Source: Bradysia coprophila (Eukaryota; Arthropoda; Insecta; Diptera; Sciaridae). Taken from it: a DNA stretch of 64,000 bases. A program made the position numbers and the translations under genes. The DNA is taken from NCBI RefSeq assembly GCF_014529535.1, contig NW_023503376.1, forward strand, positions 4,431,608-4,495,607, given 5' to 3'. Position 1 is the stretch's first letter. Every line of letters starts with the position of its first letter. Shown here in pieces: positions 23,116 to 33,493 of this stretch. The notes below the pieces were generated by a model that saw only the letters and a list, made by a program, of their open reading frames with translations, had not been told where the DNA came from and made no database searches.

Positions 23116-23289
23116 TCAAAAACCGTACTTTACAAGTTTCAAACACTACTTTCGACACCCTCAGCATGTAAAATCCATTAACAACTCAGGATAAAAATGA
23201 AAAGTCTCGTTTTCGTGTGAAGTTTGTTGATCCGAGGCGAAGCCGAACTCTCATTTTCAACATTTTATCCCTAGTCATGTAATAGTTAT
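23116..23289. repeat. Dispersed hairpin repeat (TTTTTATCCC/AAAACGAGACTTT family), copy 1
   Basis: Shares with 43,187-43,387, 56,090-56,265 and 57,832-58,027 the order CAGCATGTAAAATCCATTA, GGATAAAAATG, TCTCGTTTTCGTGTG, GAGGCGAAGCCG and TTTATCCCTAGTCATGTAA. The half beginning at the GGATAAAA motif folds back on itself around the GAGGCGAAGCCG core, so each copy carries a hairpin. Confidence 0.75.
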
Positions 23290-23535
23290 TTGTTAACCAA
23301 GTGGAGAAAATAGGAAACACCAAGATTCGCTCAAGTTGGAATTTCCTATTTTGACTTTGAAGAAAATAAAATAAACAGCGTGTTTTGGGATTCAGCCATT
23401 TCAGGTAAGAAAATGATCATTTTCTCACACAATATGGCTGAACCCGCCTCTCAGCATCACAACAAAATGCCATTTTTTACAACGCTATTGGACAAAATAA
23501 GTATTTTCGCATTGAAAAATACATTCAGAAGTAAT

Positions 23536-23647
23536 CGATGTTCCCAGTCAATAAAGTGCTTTTAGTTTATAATATTTTGGCACGAAATTCAAAAATCCCT
23601 TAGCGAAATATCATAGACGGAAGCACTTTATTGACTGAAAACATAGA
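23536..23647. mobile_element. Short MITE, CAGTCAATAAAGTGCTT inverted ends
   Basis: CAGTCAATAAAGTGCTT at 23,545-23,561 is inverted exactly at 23,621-23,637, and the flanks (ATGTT / AACAT) extend the pairing imperfectly. The element is about 110 bp with an AT-rich centre. Confidence 0.7.
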
Positions 23648-24837
23648 TGACTTTTAAAACTCTGATCAATCGGAAATTGTAGTTTTTAAAGATGAACACA
23701 TTGTAATAGTAGAATTTAATGAAATTATGATTTACTAAGGTGAGTTACGGGCCCCTTGCTTTAAGCGAGGGGGAAATCACTCTTTTTTATTGAAGTTATT
23801 AGCGTGATTAACATGATGACGAATCAGTGATTAACCAGCATCTAGCCTACATTGCTGAATAACAGATTAACTGATTAACCATGTTAATCACAAAAGAGTG
23901 TTTTTAAGTAGTTTTCTTCGGTCAGGTGTTAATTCATTCTTTTAAAGATATGAGCGATATCATGTTAAAATGAAATTCCAAGTTATTGCTCTCATGTTAA
24001 AAGGACAAATATTCCTGATGGTTTATTGTACTGAAAATGATCAAATTCATTTTTCATATGAGCGGTGTGATTAACCTTATTTTATCCACTCTTTAAAAAG
24101 AAAATGACATTTTGTTTTATCTAATGACAGTTCGGGTAGGATAAAGTTTACTTTTATCACATTTTGTTTTGACAGCGAAAAAAATTGAAATTTTCTTCAT
24201 CGAACTGTCACCTTTGCTTTCAAAAATGGCGTAACAAATTGATGCTTTTGATCCGTGGAGAAAAGCGGTTAATCGCACATATTAAAAACGTTGTGTTCAC
24301 CTCTTGAAGAAAATAGGAAACACCGTAGCTGCCGCAAAACTTCGATCTTGTTAGAATTTCCTAATTTCCCTTCGGTAAACAATTTTTAGGCTTCGCGTTC
24401 AACTTCTACTTCGGATCAAACATTGAGAGAGCCAATATCAAACCTAAAATCCACATTTTAGCCGCATCAAGTACAGAGAGTTACCGTCATCAGTGGGGAA
24501 CTGACTGAAATCCGTAACGCCTGCTATGCCCTCATTAACCTTTAACTTTTTCGATTTTGTTCCCTTCTAATAATGCAGAAAAACTCAAATTCTGAAGTAC
24601 TAAACATGGGAAGCCCTACAACATCTTTTCGTGTTCTAAAAACATTTAATTTCAAATAAAATCATTGCAGACGGATATCGATTGACTCTTTTACAGGCGA
24701 CTTGACATTAAACTAAAACGAAACTTACGGTTTAAAAATGCAAATTACAAAAACAGAATGAAAAATTTAAAAAAACTTAAAAAAATACAAAAAAGACTTA
24801 AAATGGAGAAAAGTATAAAGACTGCCGATTAACATCG
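23648..24837. other. Intergenic with an imperfect hairpin; 3' flank of the RRM gene
   Basis: An imperfect inverted repeat (CACTCTTTT ... GATTAACATG / CATGTTAATC ... AAAAGAGTG) spans about 23,778-23,904. The rest holds no recognisable coding sequence. The right end should contain the 3' untranslated region of the minus-strand RRM gene. Confidence 0.4.
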
Positions 24838-25401
24838 TTAAGGCGACTCGTACAAATCCCAATTGCCTCGAGCTGATGGCCCAAAGTCCATCAACTCACG
24901 TAACAGCACCTTTCGCGATAGTGCTGCCTCTCGATGCGATGAAAAATGCAATAGATAGCACGGACGACCCCGTCGCATGTAGTAGCAAATCTGAAAGGAA
25001 AAAATGTCAAAAATCAAAAATGTTTATCTTTTGACGGTCTCTACATGCGAAGTATGTAGAAGTCGAATTAAACACCATACCTCCTTTGGATCCACTTTGT
25101 CCAGAATCAAATTGACCACGTCACTTACATCCAATCCATCCATCACATTGTCCAACCACAAAGTTCGTGTATTTTTGCTGATGCAAAGCTGCAGTCGACA
25201 CCATGACGAGACGAGAATGTTGTTCAAATTTCCGATGGCCCGATGACCGTCATTTGGGTCTAGGTAAATGATGTAAGCGAAGCCACGGTTGCGGCCGGAA
25301 TGGTTCATCATTAAGCGAAATTGCAATACAATTCCGACAGTTTCGAAAAGTGGAATGAGATTGTCCTCGTACATGGTGTATGGAATACATTTGATGAATA
25401 C
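24838..25401 (-). CDS. A1CF/RBM46/RBM47-type RNA-binding protein, 3' exons
   Basis: Exons 25401-25081 (107 codons) and 24990-24838 (51 codons with TAA) join in phase 0. The first begins VFIKCIPYTMYEDNLIPLFE, matching RRM1 of the A1CF/RBM46/RBM47/SYNCRIP group ([20 protein letters not shown] in the vertebrate proteins), with RNP-like stretches FRLMMNHSGRNRG and FAYIIYL. The second exon (SSHREAALSRKVL) corresponds to the end of RRM2 (ESHRAAAMARRKL), whose first half is strongly diverged. The protein then stops soon after, with no RRM3. The group binds AU-rich mRNA and works in RNA editing, stability or germ-cell fate. The acceptor at 25402 requires upstream exon(s), which I could not locate between 25,402 and 28,000. 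This is therefore a partial model: either a fast-evolving short paralogue or a truncated copy. Confidence 0.7.
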
Positions 25402-25795
25402 CTAGTTGAAGGCGAAATGTTTCCATTATTATGCGGCCGAGTTTTCAGTTTACATTTTCGCAAAAGGTCATTTTTCTAGCAGGAAAAGGGAAAATTTAAT
25501 ATTCGAACATTCGTATCCAAAATTTAAAGAGGCAATGACAAGTACTCCTTTCAACTACTGCTGACACTTCAAACGGGTTTTTAATCCGAATTCTACCGCG
25601 TTTTTTTAGGAGAGGCTGAAAACTTTCCAGAGTGAGTCTGTAAGGTTGGTATAGTGTGTGTGTGTGTATTTCGATCGCCTGCTTTGATTTTATTTATTTG
25701 AGCTGGTCGTCGGACGGTTTTGTTTAATTTTCTTTTTATTTAATTTTGTGATGTGAATTAAGAATATATAGGATTTTGAATTGATTCGAAGGGTC
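25402..25795. other. Probable intron of the RRM gene
   Basis: AT-rich, no exon found; a (GT)n run lies at about 25,655-25,668. Confidence 0.35.
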
Positions 25796-25996
25796 CACGG
25801 CAGAGTAAAATAAACCAGGCAGTAGCGGTACATTTTCGAAACGTCAAATAAGGGACCTATACACTGGATGAAAATGAACTCAAATGAACACTGACATAAA
25901 TTGAAAAATTTTGTTCGCAAAAAATATAGGGCTACTAGATTATTCAGGTCCCTAGTCAAACGTCCACTCCTGCCCGGTTAACTTTACTCTGCCGTG
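25796..25996. mobile_element. 201-bp hAT-like MITE
   Basis: CACGGCAGAGTAAA at the left and TTTACTCTGCCGTG at the right are exact inverse ends. The 8 bp outside match at seven positions (GAAGGGTC / GAAGGGTG). The same ends, as CACGACAGAGTAAA, occur in the nested pair at 52.1-52.4 kb, so this is a multi-copy family. Confidence 0.8.
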
Positions 25997-26128
25997 GAAG
26001 GGTGTAGTTACGATTATTGCTAAATAATCATAAAATAAATTCTCGGCGAAAGAGAACTTTTCTTCGTTTTGTCATGTGAGCAGTGCTTGTAAACGTTTGA
26101 CTCCAAAAGAAAATAAAACATGAACGAC

Positions 26129-26260
26129 CATAGAGTTACACTCGGACTCGAGAGGTGACATGGTGGCGCTGATGCTAATCGGCACCCAAAAATTACATGG
26201 GCATACCCAGACACATTAAAAATGACAGCACCACACCATGCCATCGAGTGTAACTCTATG
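26129..26260. mobile_element. 132-bp MITE with 8-bp target duplication
   Basis: Inverted ends CATAGAGTTACACTCG ... CGAGTGTAACTCTATG are flanked on both sides by TGAACGAC (26,121-26,128 and 26,261-26,268). The 8-bp duplication fits hAT- or P-type transposition. It is cleanly bounded and probably recent. Confidence 0.9.
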
Positions 26261-26334
26261 TGAACGACCAAGATGGAAATGTCTTTGAGGCACTTTTGGA
26301 AAATTGATGTTTTGATGAAATACTTAAGGTGAGT

Positions 26335-26615
26335 GAACTAAAGTGGAAGCATTATAATTTGATCGATTCTATTCATTTTTAAATAATTATAGTTTTTCAA
26401 AAAAATCATTTCGAAAACATTACAGTATAAAAGCTTACACATGCGCATTGGAGCTGTTTACTCGCGCTATACCTGCGGGTAATCCGTTCAAATGCACGTG
26501 TCTAAGCTTTTATACTGTAATGTTTTCGAAATTATTTCTTCGAAAACTACAATTATTTAAAAATGAATTAAATGAGTAGAATCGATCAAATTATAATGCT
26601 CCGACTTTACAGTTC
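26335..26615. mobile_element. Foldback/MITE with ~110-bp arms
   Basis: The segment GCATTATAATTTGATCGATT near the left end is inverted as AATCGATCAAATTATAATGC near the right end. Pairing runs inward through TTTCGAAAACATTACAGTAT and AAAAGCTT to a ~45-bp loop. The outer tips are GAACTAAAGT and ACTTTACAGTTC. Confidence 0.75.
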
Positions 26616-27321
26616 AAAAATAAAAATAAACATTTTTCGTGCATGAAAGTGCATGATATCAACCAGGCTTTATAAATCGTTTCTAAATACGTCTTGTTGT
26701 CAAAATTGACGTACGGGAACATTCTGATGGTAGACTACCTAGAGGAATTATGACCCAAAATTCATTGAAAAATATCACACACACCACTAACACGAAAACG
26801 TCCACTTTGCTTCGTTTGACATTATGAGTCCCTTTATTTTTGACATTAGGAGTCCCTTTTTACTGTCTGTATACGGCGGGTCTGGCGGGTCAACGAGCTG
26901 AATGTTATTGACCAACAAACGCCACAGAGTCGCAAAAAGTGAAAAACATCGAAAACCCCTAAATTGGATATTTTGTAAATTGGATGTAAAAATTCAGATC
27001 AATCTGAAACTGATTTGAAAAAAGACGATCTGATAGATGCTAACGCGTGCCCTTGATGTGACCTGAATCACATCAGATCAGATCAGAGCAATATAAATTG
27101 AAACATACACGTGGAAAATTTTTTAGGTTTCGCTTAACATTGACACATAATATTTTCAATTGTTCAAATAAACTCAATTATTTTAAAAAGAAACCATAAT
27201 TGCGAAATAAATATTAGTGGAATTCCTTTCATTTTATTTATACTCGATAAAGGTTTGTTCCAAGGCTGTATGAATTGTCAAATTTCATCCACAGAACCAT
27301 AATTAATTTCATTAATTTAAT
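26616..27321. other. Intergenic, nothing identified
   Basis: No gene, domain or sharply bounded repeat is visible on either strand. Confidence 0.35.
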
Positions 27322-27634
27322 TAGCATTTCAGAAAAAATAACTTATTCGTTAAAATAACGTTGTAGCAACGTTGCCACAACGGTTGTGCAACCGTTGTTG
27401 CCCGGTTATAGTTTAACCTACGTCAATTAAACGTTGGATAACCCTTAAACAACGAAAAAGTTAAAAATTATAGTTGCTCTACCTTAAATTTTTAACTTTT
27501 TCGTTGTTTAACTGTTATCCAACGGTTAATTGACCTAGGTTAAACTATAACCGGGCAACAACGGTTGCAAAACCGTTGTGACAACGTTGCTACAACGTTA
27601 TTCTAACGAATAAGTTATTTTTTCTGAAATGCTA
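27322..27634. mobile_element. 313-bp foldback element
   Basis: TAGCATTTCAG at the left matches CTGAAATGCTA at the right. The arms pair over about 140 bp, including GCAACAACGGTTG/CAACCGTTGTTGC-type segments and AACTTTTTCGTTGTT and its inverse. The loop is very short. No ORF. Confidence 0.85.
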
Positions 27635-27803
27635 CTTGGGAACCTCAATAATATTTCTGTGTAAATCGCGTAGGCGACATTGCTATATTTGTATGAAATA
27701 TCACGTGAGCGACGTTCTGTGGATGAAATTGTTCGGGTTGTCAAAGTTTGTGTTTACAGTTACTTGGAAGAAACCTTTACGCTCGTGTTTCTAACATATC
27801 GAG

Positions 27804-27948
27804 TATAGAGTGTTCCATTTCGGAGATAGTTCAAGTTTGTCCCACGGCATCTTCATATAAAAAATACCGAAAGTGAACACGTAACTCATTTTTTGTATGA
27901 TGTCCCACGGCATAAAAGTGAACTATATCCGAAATGGAACGCCCTATT
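27804..27948. mobile_element. MITE with GTGTTCCATTTCGG ends
   Basis: The TAGAGTGTTCCATTTCGGAG end on the left is inverted as CCGAAATGGAACGCCCTA on the right. TCCCACGGCAT occurs twice inside as a direct repeat. TA-rich flanks would allow a TA duplication (Tc1/mariner-like), but this is not decisive. Confidence 0.65.
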
Positions 27949-27965
27949 ATTGAATATATTGCCTG

Positions 27966-28413
27966 TAAATCGCATAACTTTGACAACCTTCAACTGAAAA
28001 TAATTAAATTTTACCTTGACGGATTTTAATCAAACACGAAGACTTTGAAATCGTGATGTGATCAATACATAAAAAAAACGTTTTCCAAAGTCTTATCGCT
28101 CGGCAGAGGTTAGTCCGATTGAAATAGTTAATTCACGCCGTAAGTGCGTCATTTTCATACAAGGAAGCGTTGAAAGGTATTTTTAGGCACACTTACGGCG
28201 TGAATTGTGTCTGGTTTGTTTTGGACGATTGATTTTAGGCAATTTCGCGAGTTGAACATGCGAAAGTGCCTAAAATCAATCATCCAAAAGAGACACTCAA
28301 AAAGAAAATTCATTTAAGGGGCCGTTCGCTACACACTGGCAGTTTGTTTGACCAAAATCCGTCGAGGTAAAATTTAATTATATCAGGTGACAGTTGTCAA
28401 AGATATGCGATTT
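27966..28413. mobile_element. Nested inverted-repeat element
   Basis: AATTAAATTTTACCTTGACG near 28,003 is inverted as CGTCGAGGTAAAATTTAATT near 28,361. The pairing extends outward through AAATCGCAT...TTTGACAAC. Two further hairpins sit inside: 28,132-28,206 (ATTCACGCCGTAAGTG ends, same family as 34,747-34,910) and about 28,211-28,297 (TTTTGGACGATTGATTTTAG ends enclosing GGCAATTTCGCGAGTTG). Confidence 0.7.
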
Positions 28414-28626
28414 TTATTGCGAATATGCTCGATATGCTGGATATATGAACGTATATGGACGAGTCAACGTACTGACAGTGCGTTGGACGAGTACAAATAG
28501 AATGATAGGAATTCCCCTATTATTGAGGACCTGTTGTACTGGCTGTGCAAATATTTTTATATAACAATGGAAAATATTGTGTTTAACGTAACAGAGAGTG
28601 CGCAGTATGAATTGGAAATCGTTTGC

Positions 28627-28635
28627 TATATAAAG
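28627..28635 (+). promoter_or_regulatory. TATA box of the small secreted-peptide gene
   Basis: TATATAAAG lies about 90 bp upstream of the start codon at 28,725, placing transcription start near 28,660. It is the clearest core-promoter signal in the window. Confidence 0.65.
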
Positions 28636-28724
28636 CGAAGCAATAATGCTTTTGAATCATAGAGTTTCGAAATAAGAATTTAATTAAGCTTCTTAATTAC
28701 ATCTGAATATCAATTTTCATAATA

Positions 28725-28981
28725 ATGGCGAGATTTTTTGCTTTGACATTTCTATTCGTTTGCGCTTTGATGCTGGCAACAGTGTTATCTCAAGGTGATC
28801 CCAACTGTCCTAGAGGATTGAATTGTGCTGTTAGTAACATGAGAATATTTTTTCCGTAGATATAATACTGGAATGATTTTTAATTGTTAATTTTCAGTGC
28901 AAGGTAAATGAGGACTGTAATTCAGGATTAGGGTGCTCAAAAGCATTAGGTTCGGATCATGGATTCTGTTGGTATGCATAA
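28725..28981 (+). CDS. Small secreted cysteine-rich peptide (62 aa, 2 exons)
   Basis: Exons 28725-28829 and 28898-28981 join in phase 0 through a 68-bp intron with TTTTCAG acceptor. The precursor begins MARFFALTFLFVCALMLATV, a strong signal peptide with probable cleavage near LSQ|GDP. The mature ~39 residues hold six cysteines (28, 34, 36, 42, 48, 59; spacing C-x5-C-x-C-x5-C-x5-C-x10-C), which implies three disulfides. A TATA box stands upstream and AATAAA follows at 29,055-29,060, so the unit is compact and complete. Such peptides in insects include antimicrobial, protease-inhibitor, signalling and toxin-like knottins. The spacing does not match the defensin or drosomycin pattern I know, so no function is assigned. 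Confidence 0.75.
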
Positions 28982-29136
28982 TATACATGCAATATATTAG
29001 CATGCAAAACATATAAAATTTGTGAAAGTTTGTTCATTTTATTTTAATTATTCAAATAAAAGAGGATTTTAGAAAACATCAAACGATTTAGTATTAATTT
29101 GTTTATTTATTTTTGTAAAATCTTTCTGATAACAAC

Positions 29137-30518
29137 AAGGCATCAGAACAGTCGAAGCGTTTGCTGCGACTTAGCCCCGTACGACCCGTAATCCTATTTC
29201 GTCCGTAGCCATAATACGTCAGTAGCCGTAATACGCCCGGAACCCTAATACGTCTACAACCCTCTAATGCGTCTGTTACCAAAATGCAAGTCAAGTTGGG
29301 CATGGTCAAACTTACTGAAAGTGTTCATTTTTAAAATTGCGCATAGCGCAATTACGAAAGCCCGTACGAAGTACCTCTCAAATAAAACCAACAATTTACG
29401 ATATTATTTTTGAAACCCAAAATTTTTTGCCAACTTTCCATTGGGTATTCAATTACCTCTCAAATGAAACAAAAACTAGCAAAGTCGGATGAGATTTACT
29501 CGATTTATGTGCAAAAAACACTTAGGGCCGAGTAGCGGCCTTAGTCCAAGGACTCAAATTTAAAACTTTTTTTGCCATCAGTCTATTCGGCATTCAATTA
29601 TCTCTCAAATGAAACAAAAACTGGCAAAATCGGATGAGATTTACTCGATTTATGTGCAAAAAACACTTAGGGCCGAGTAGCGGCCTTAGTCCAAGGGACC
29701 AAATTTGAAACTTTTTTCGCCACGTTCTTTTCGGTATTCAATTACCTTCCATAAAAAGCTAAATCTAGCAAAATCGGATGAGATTTACTCGATTTATGTG
29801 CAAAAAACACTTAGGGCCGAGTAGCGGCCTTAGTCCAAGGACTCAAATTTAAAACTTTTCTTGCCATCATTCTATTCGGCATTCAATTATCTCTCAAATT
29901 AAACAAAAACTAGCAAAATCGGATGAGATTTACTCGATTTATGTGCAAAAAACACTTAGGGCCGAGGAACCACCTTTGAGCCCTCCCAACAAGCCCACGT
30001 TGCATCTTACCCAAAAACAATGTTCAGCAACTTTGTTCTACTCGTCAATACCTTTCATTTGATATATCACAAGCAGCCATTGCGTGCGTATTTCGGTAGA
30101 TATCGTCGAAAGACTGAAAAACACCTGTAGGGCCCTAGCTCTGGAAGGGCCGACCCTACCATGCCCATTTTCGAACTTGACCTTACTTTTGTCGATACCA
30201 ATTGGGGAAAAAAAAGAATTTTCAAAAAAGGTTGTGATTTACTCAAGCTAGAGGGGTCACAGACGGGCGGACGGATGGACGGACGGACGGACGGACATTT
30301 TTTTTATTGCGGATTCGTCATCTAAACCTGTTGCGCTTCTATTGAGAACAATAGAAACCATAACGTTTCGGCATGTCTGGCACGAGTGTCACTCGTTATA
30401 GTCGCGCAAAAGGTTAACATAACTAAATGCTTTGCCCTTACTGTCTGCTTCCAATTCGACGTGTTACAAACGGCATATTAATCTTATAAGCCCCCAGTAC
30501 TTCGTACGGGGCTAAAAA
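29137..30518 (-). repeat. Dispersed GCCCCGTACGAA repeat, copy 1, with four 145-bp monomers
   Basis: The ends are a CATCAGAACAGTCG tip at the left and TACTTCGTACGGGGCTAAAA at the right, the inverse orientation of the copies at 44.5 and 62.6 kb. Four tandem monomers (CTTAGGGCCGAG at 29,521, 29,666, 29,810 and 29,954; period 144-145 bp) occupy about 29,465-29,966. A (GGAC)n microsatellite at 30,262-30,297 matches the (GTCC)n run of the 62.6-kb copy. No ORF is present. Confidence 0.8.
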
Positions 30519-30949
30519 GTAACAACGTCGGAATAGATTGGTGGTCACTTTCTGACCCCTAATCTCATAATTGAAAAGTGGACAAAAGTCATTTGTGTCT
30601 ATGTGCTACATTTGCCCACTTTCCAATTAAGTAGATTAAAGGAAGAAAGCATGGAACCGAACGAACGATCAATGAAACTTATTGGTAATATAAATGAAGT
30701 GACATCAGTGACATTATTAAGACGGATGAGCTTCTGTGGCATATTAAGCCATATATTTACATGATTATTAGTAAATTTGATGACTTCTCTAATGATCTGA
30801 ATGCAAATTGCATGTATAAACCTGTTCATTCGCTGATGCGGGGTCTTGATTCCAAGCTATTGTCGTTATAGTTTCACACACACCTTGAAATATTTCTATT
30901 TCTTTATTAACAAAATATACCTCAATATTATTCCGAAAATTTCGGAAAT
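30519..30949. other. Intergenic, nothing identified
   Basis: AT-rich, no credible ORF or repeat boundary. Confidence 0.35.
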
Positions 30950-31115
30950 GATCCAGAAGGGCGAAGAGTAGTTTGACGCCCTAAAATGCAATGGATAGAT
31001 GCCGTCGAATCAGATCTTCGATCGCTGGGAATAAGATATTGGCAAAGTGCAGCAAATGACCAGGCCAAGGCCCACAAGTGGCTGTAGCGCCGGTAAAGTA
31101 AAGTAAGTAAGTAAT
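30950..31115 (+). pseudogene. 3' end of a non-LTR retrotransposon
   Basis: Reads RPKMQWIDAVESDLRSLGI then YWQSAANDQAKAHKWL and a stop, the characteristic end of RT polyproteins in several LINE clades (GRPK..W.D.V..D....GI..W...A.DR..W). It is followed within 15 bp by a GTAAAGTAAAGTAAGTAAGT tail of the simple-repeat kind these elements carry instead of poly(A). A stop replaces the first Gly, and everything upstream is missing: a dead 5'-truncated insertion. Confidence 0.75.
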
Positions 31116-31253
31116 AATTGAAAGAAGGAGTGAATAAGAGTTCCGTAACTTGACGATAAATCGAGGATTATGCTGAGACATTTGTTTTGAATGATCTGCA
31201 GTTTATCTATGTGGTATTTAGCACATTTAATCCATACTGGGCAAGCAGTGAGT

Positions 31254-31445
31254 AACTTACTTTGAATAGACTGTTATGATCAGAGCGAGAAAACCGAAGA
31301 CTAGTTATTATAACTTGCCTTGGGGTACTTGTCAACGTATTTGCTTCTCTTTCAACGTGGTACGTTGAGAGCGAGAGGACAGAAGACCAGTTTTGTTTAA
31401 CTTGCCTTGGGGTACTTATCAAACTATCTTCTTCTCTTTCATCAT
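31254..31445. repeat. Two diverged ~110-bp direct repeats
   Basis: AACTTGCCTTGGGGTACTT occurs at about 31,311 and 31,399, each preceded by GAGCGAGA(A/G) and followed by TTCTCTTTCA. Confidence 0.6.
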
Positions 31446-31480
31446 AACACTTAGATCATATTGTCAATGTTGTTTGAGAT

Positions 31481-31586
31481 GTCAAATGAGCTGTCATTTT
31501 CACAAAGCTAACCACAATGTTACAAAAATTTATATGTAGCTGTCATTGTTTGAGGTTAGCTTTTTGAAATTGACAACTCATTTGAC
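31481..31586. repeat. Inverted repeat, GTCAAATGAG ends
   Basis: GTCAAATGAGCTGTCA...AAAGCTAAC is inverted as GTTAGCTTT...TGACAACTCATTTGAC, with an AT-rich loop of about 40 bp. Confidence 0.6.
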
Positions 31587-33493
31587 ACTATTTTGAGAGA
31601 AGAACCGTTATTTACACTGATCTATTATAGTTCTGAAAATCTGGATCTTGTTAGCAGTGCTCAAGCTTGATTTTCTGTTTAAGAGTGGATACAGTGTTCC
31701 TAGGAATCTTCCAGGAATTACCATGGATATGTACAAAATGGGATTTAAAAGTCTGTGTTTTGTCTAGAGAGACTCCACGATTAGTATTCTTCCAGCCGAT
31801 CACTGAGTTAGAATAGTTACTCCTTCAGTCCGAAGCCATTTTTGGGCAGTTCTTCTGGTGAAAAAGTTTGCATTCGTTTTTATATCATTTTGTTTTTCTA
31901 CTTGGTGGAGTAGTCAACCAGTTGCAGAATCTAATGATTCAACTTTTTTTGGTAGAGTTGGCAGGATATATATGTATAGGCAAGTGACATCGGGGAATCT
32001 GGCACACACGATCATAGTATGCGTCCTTTTACTACATGTAACGAAAAGTCATGACTGTGCCAGATTCGCCTCCTAGAAGTGAATCTGGCACAGAATCAAT
32101 TTGAATGGTGTGCCAGATTACCCCACGCCAGGCAAGTGTTATTTACGAAAAAAGCTTTTTCACTCGAGGTAATTTTCAGATCAGAAGTGGCGACATTGTA
32201 CAGGGTGGGACAACTGAAGATGAATAGACCACGCTAGTCTCTGACCGCCACTGGAACCGGAGGTCGAAACAGTAACTTTGTCTCCCTGTCGCTTCACGCG
32301 ACCCATGGGTAAGGGAAGAGCGTTTAGCTCTGTTAGTGCGCTTTCTGTTCTCTTCACCTAGCTCGAACGCGAATCTGGAACGAAGCTGAGCCACGCGCTG
32401 TGAAATCAAGTTTCCAACTCTAGAATGAGTGTTCTAGCTCCCTAAACACAGGGCCAAGGAGGATATATTCTTTGACCATAACACGGGTTGGTAGCAAGTA
32501 AAAGACGAAATATTGAAACAGTCTCGAGATATCAGATATCATTTTGTAGTATTTCATTGCTGAGTCGGAGTGTCAATCAGATCCAGTTTTCTCTGCATTT
32601 TTTCCCCTAAATTTCCAAATTTCCTGCCATTTTCTTTAATTTCATGAACTTTTTCTTTGAGAGTGTTAGAAATCCAATGAAAATTTGTAGAAATTTCAAG
32701 AGAAATTCGAGAAGTTCAAAAAAGTACTGTCTCAAGAATGGGTTTTCAAAACGGCTTTGTGTGGTTCTTACATTTTGCATCGAAATTGAATGATTGGTCA
32801 ACATGACAAAAAAATTTCGATCGCAAGAAAAGAACAAGGCTTTGTATGCGATGACAAGCCAACTGCATCAGCGTGTGATTCTGGTGTCAAGGTAGGCCCG
32901 AGTTGAGTTTTCTGTTCGTTTTTGTTAGAATTTACACTTTTCAAAATGAGCAACTGTTTCAACCTGATTTTCAATAGTCTACTAGAGCGGTGAGATTTGG
33001 GCTGCAATATCCTTCATCCATCAAACAAATTTTACAACTCCACTGTTCAGGTGACAATTACGCAAAAGGTTGCGTTGAATTAATTTCTTTACATGCTACA
33101 TGCTACCATTTAATCAGCCCGTAAAGTTGAAGGTTGTGGGTTCATGTCCCATCCGTGAACCACCCTTTTTTCATTTCAGATTCAATTTCATTCCCATATG
33201 CGTATACGATTTACGATTTTAATAGATCTCTACGCTACATACTATGTTGTACATAGTCAGTTGGTGTGTGTTAATGAATTAATTATCACATTCGTTCAGA
33301 CGGAAAGAAAGCCCAAATTAAAAAAAAACCTCTTAAGCCGAAAGCCGCAAGCGATTTTTGTTTTGTGTAATATTGGATTCGTGTTTTATGTTTCAATTTG
33401 CACTCATTTGGCTGCTTTTAACTGTTCAGTAAACGATAGACCGTCGTCGACAACCAAATATATAATTTTGTTAGACCCGGGTTAGACTCGAAA
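31587..33493. other. Intergenic; scattered repeats, promoter side of the SDR gene
   Basis: GAATCTGGCAC occurs three times, once inverted, in 31,995-32,125. A locally GC-richer block at 32,200-32,410 is unexplained. Near 33,125-33,170 GTGGGTTCATGTCCCAT forms a tRNA-type T arm, but no full tRNA fold is present. The 95-codon frame at 33,198-33,485, directly upstream of the SDR gene, has no recognisable content. Confidence 0.4.

Noticed and set aside
33100-33175. tRNA gene candidate
   Set aside because: A good T arm (GTGGG TTCATGT CCCAT) is present, but no acceptor, D or anticodon arm can be closed; probably a SINE-type remnant or chance.
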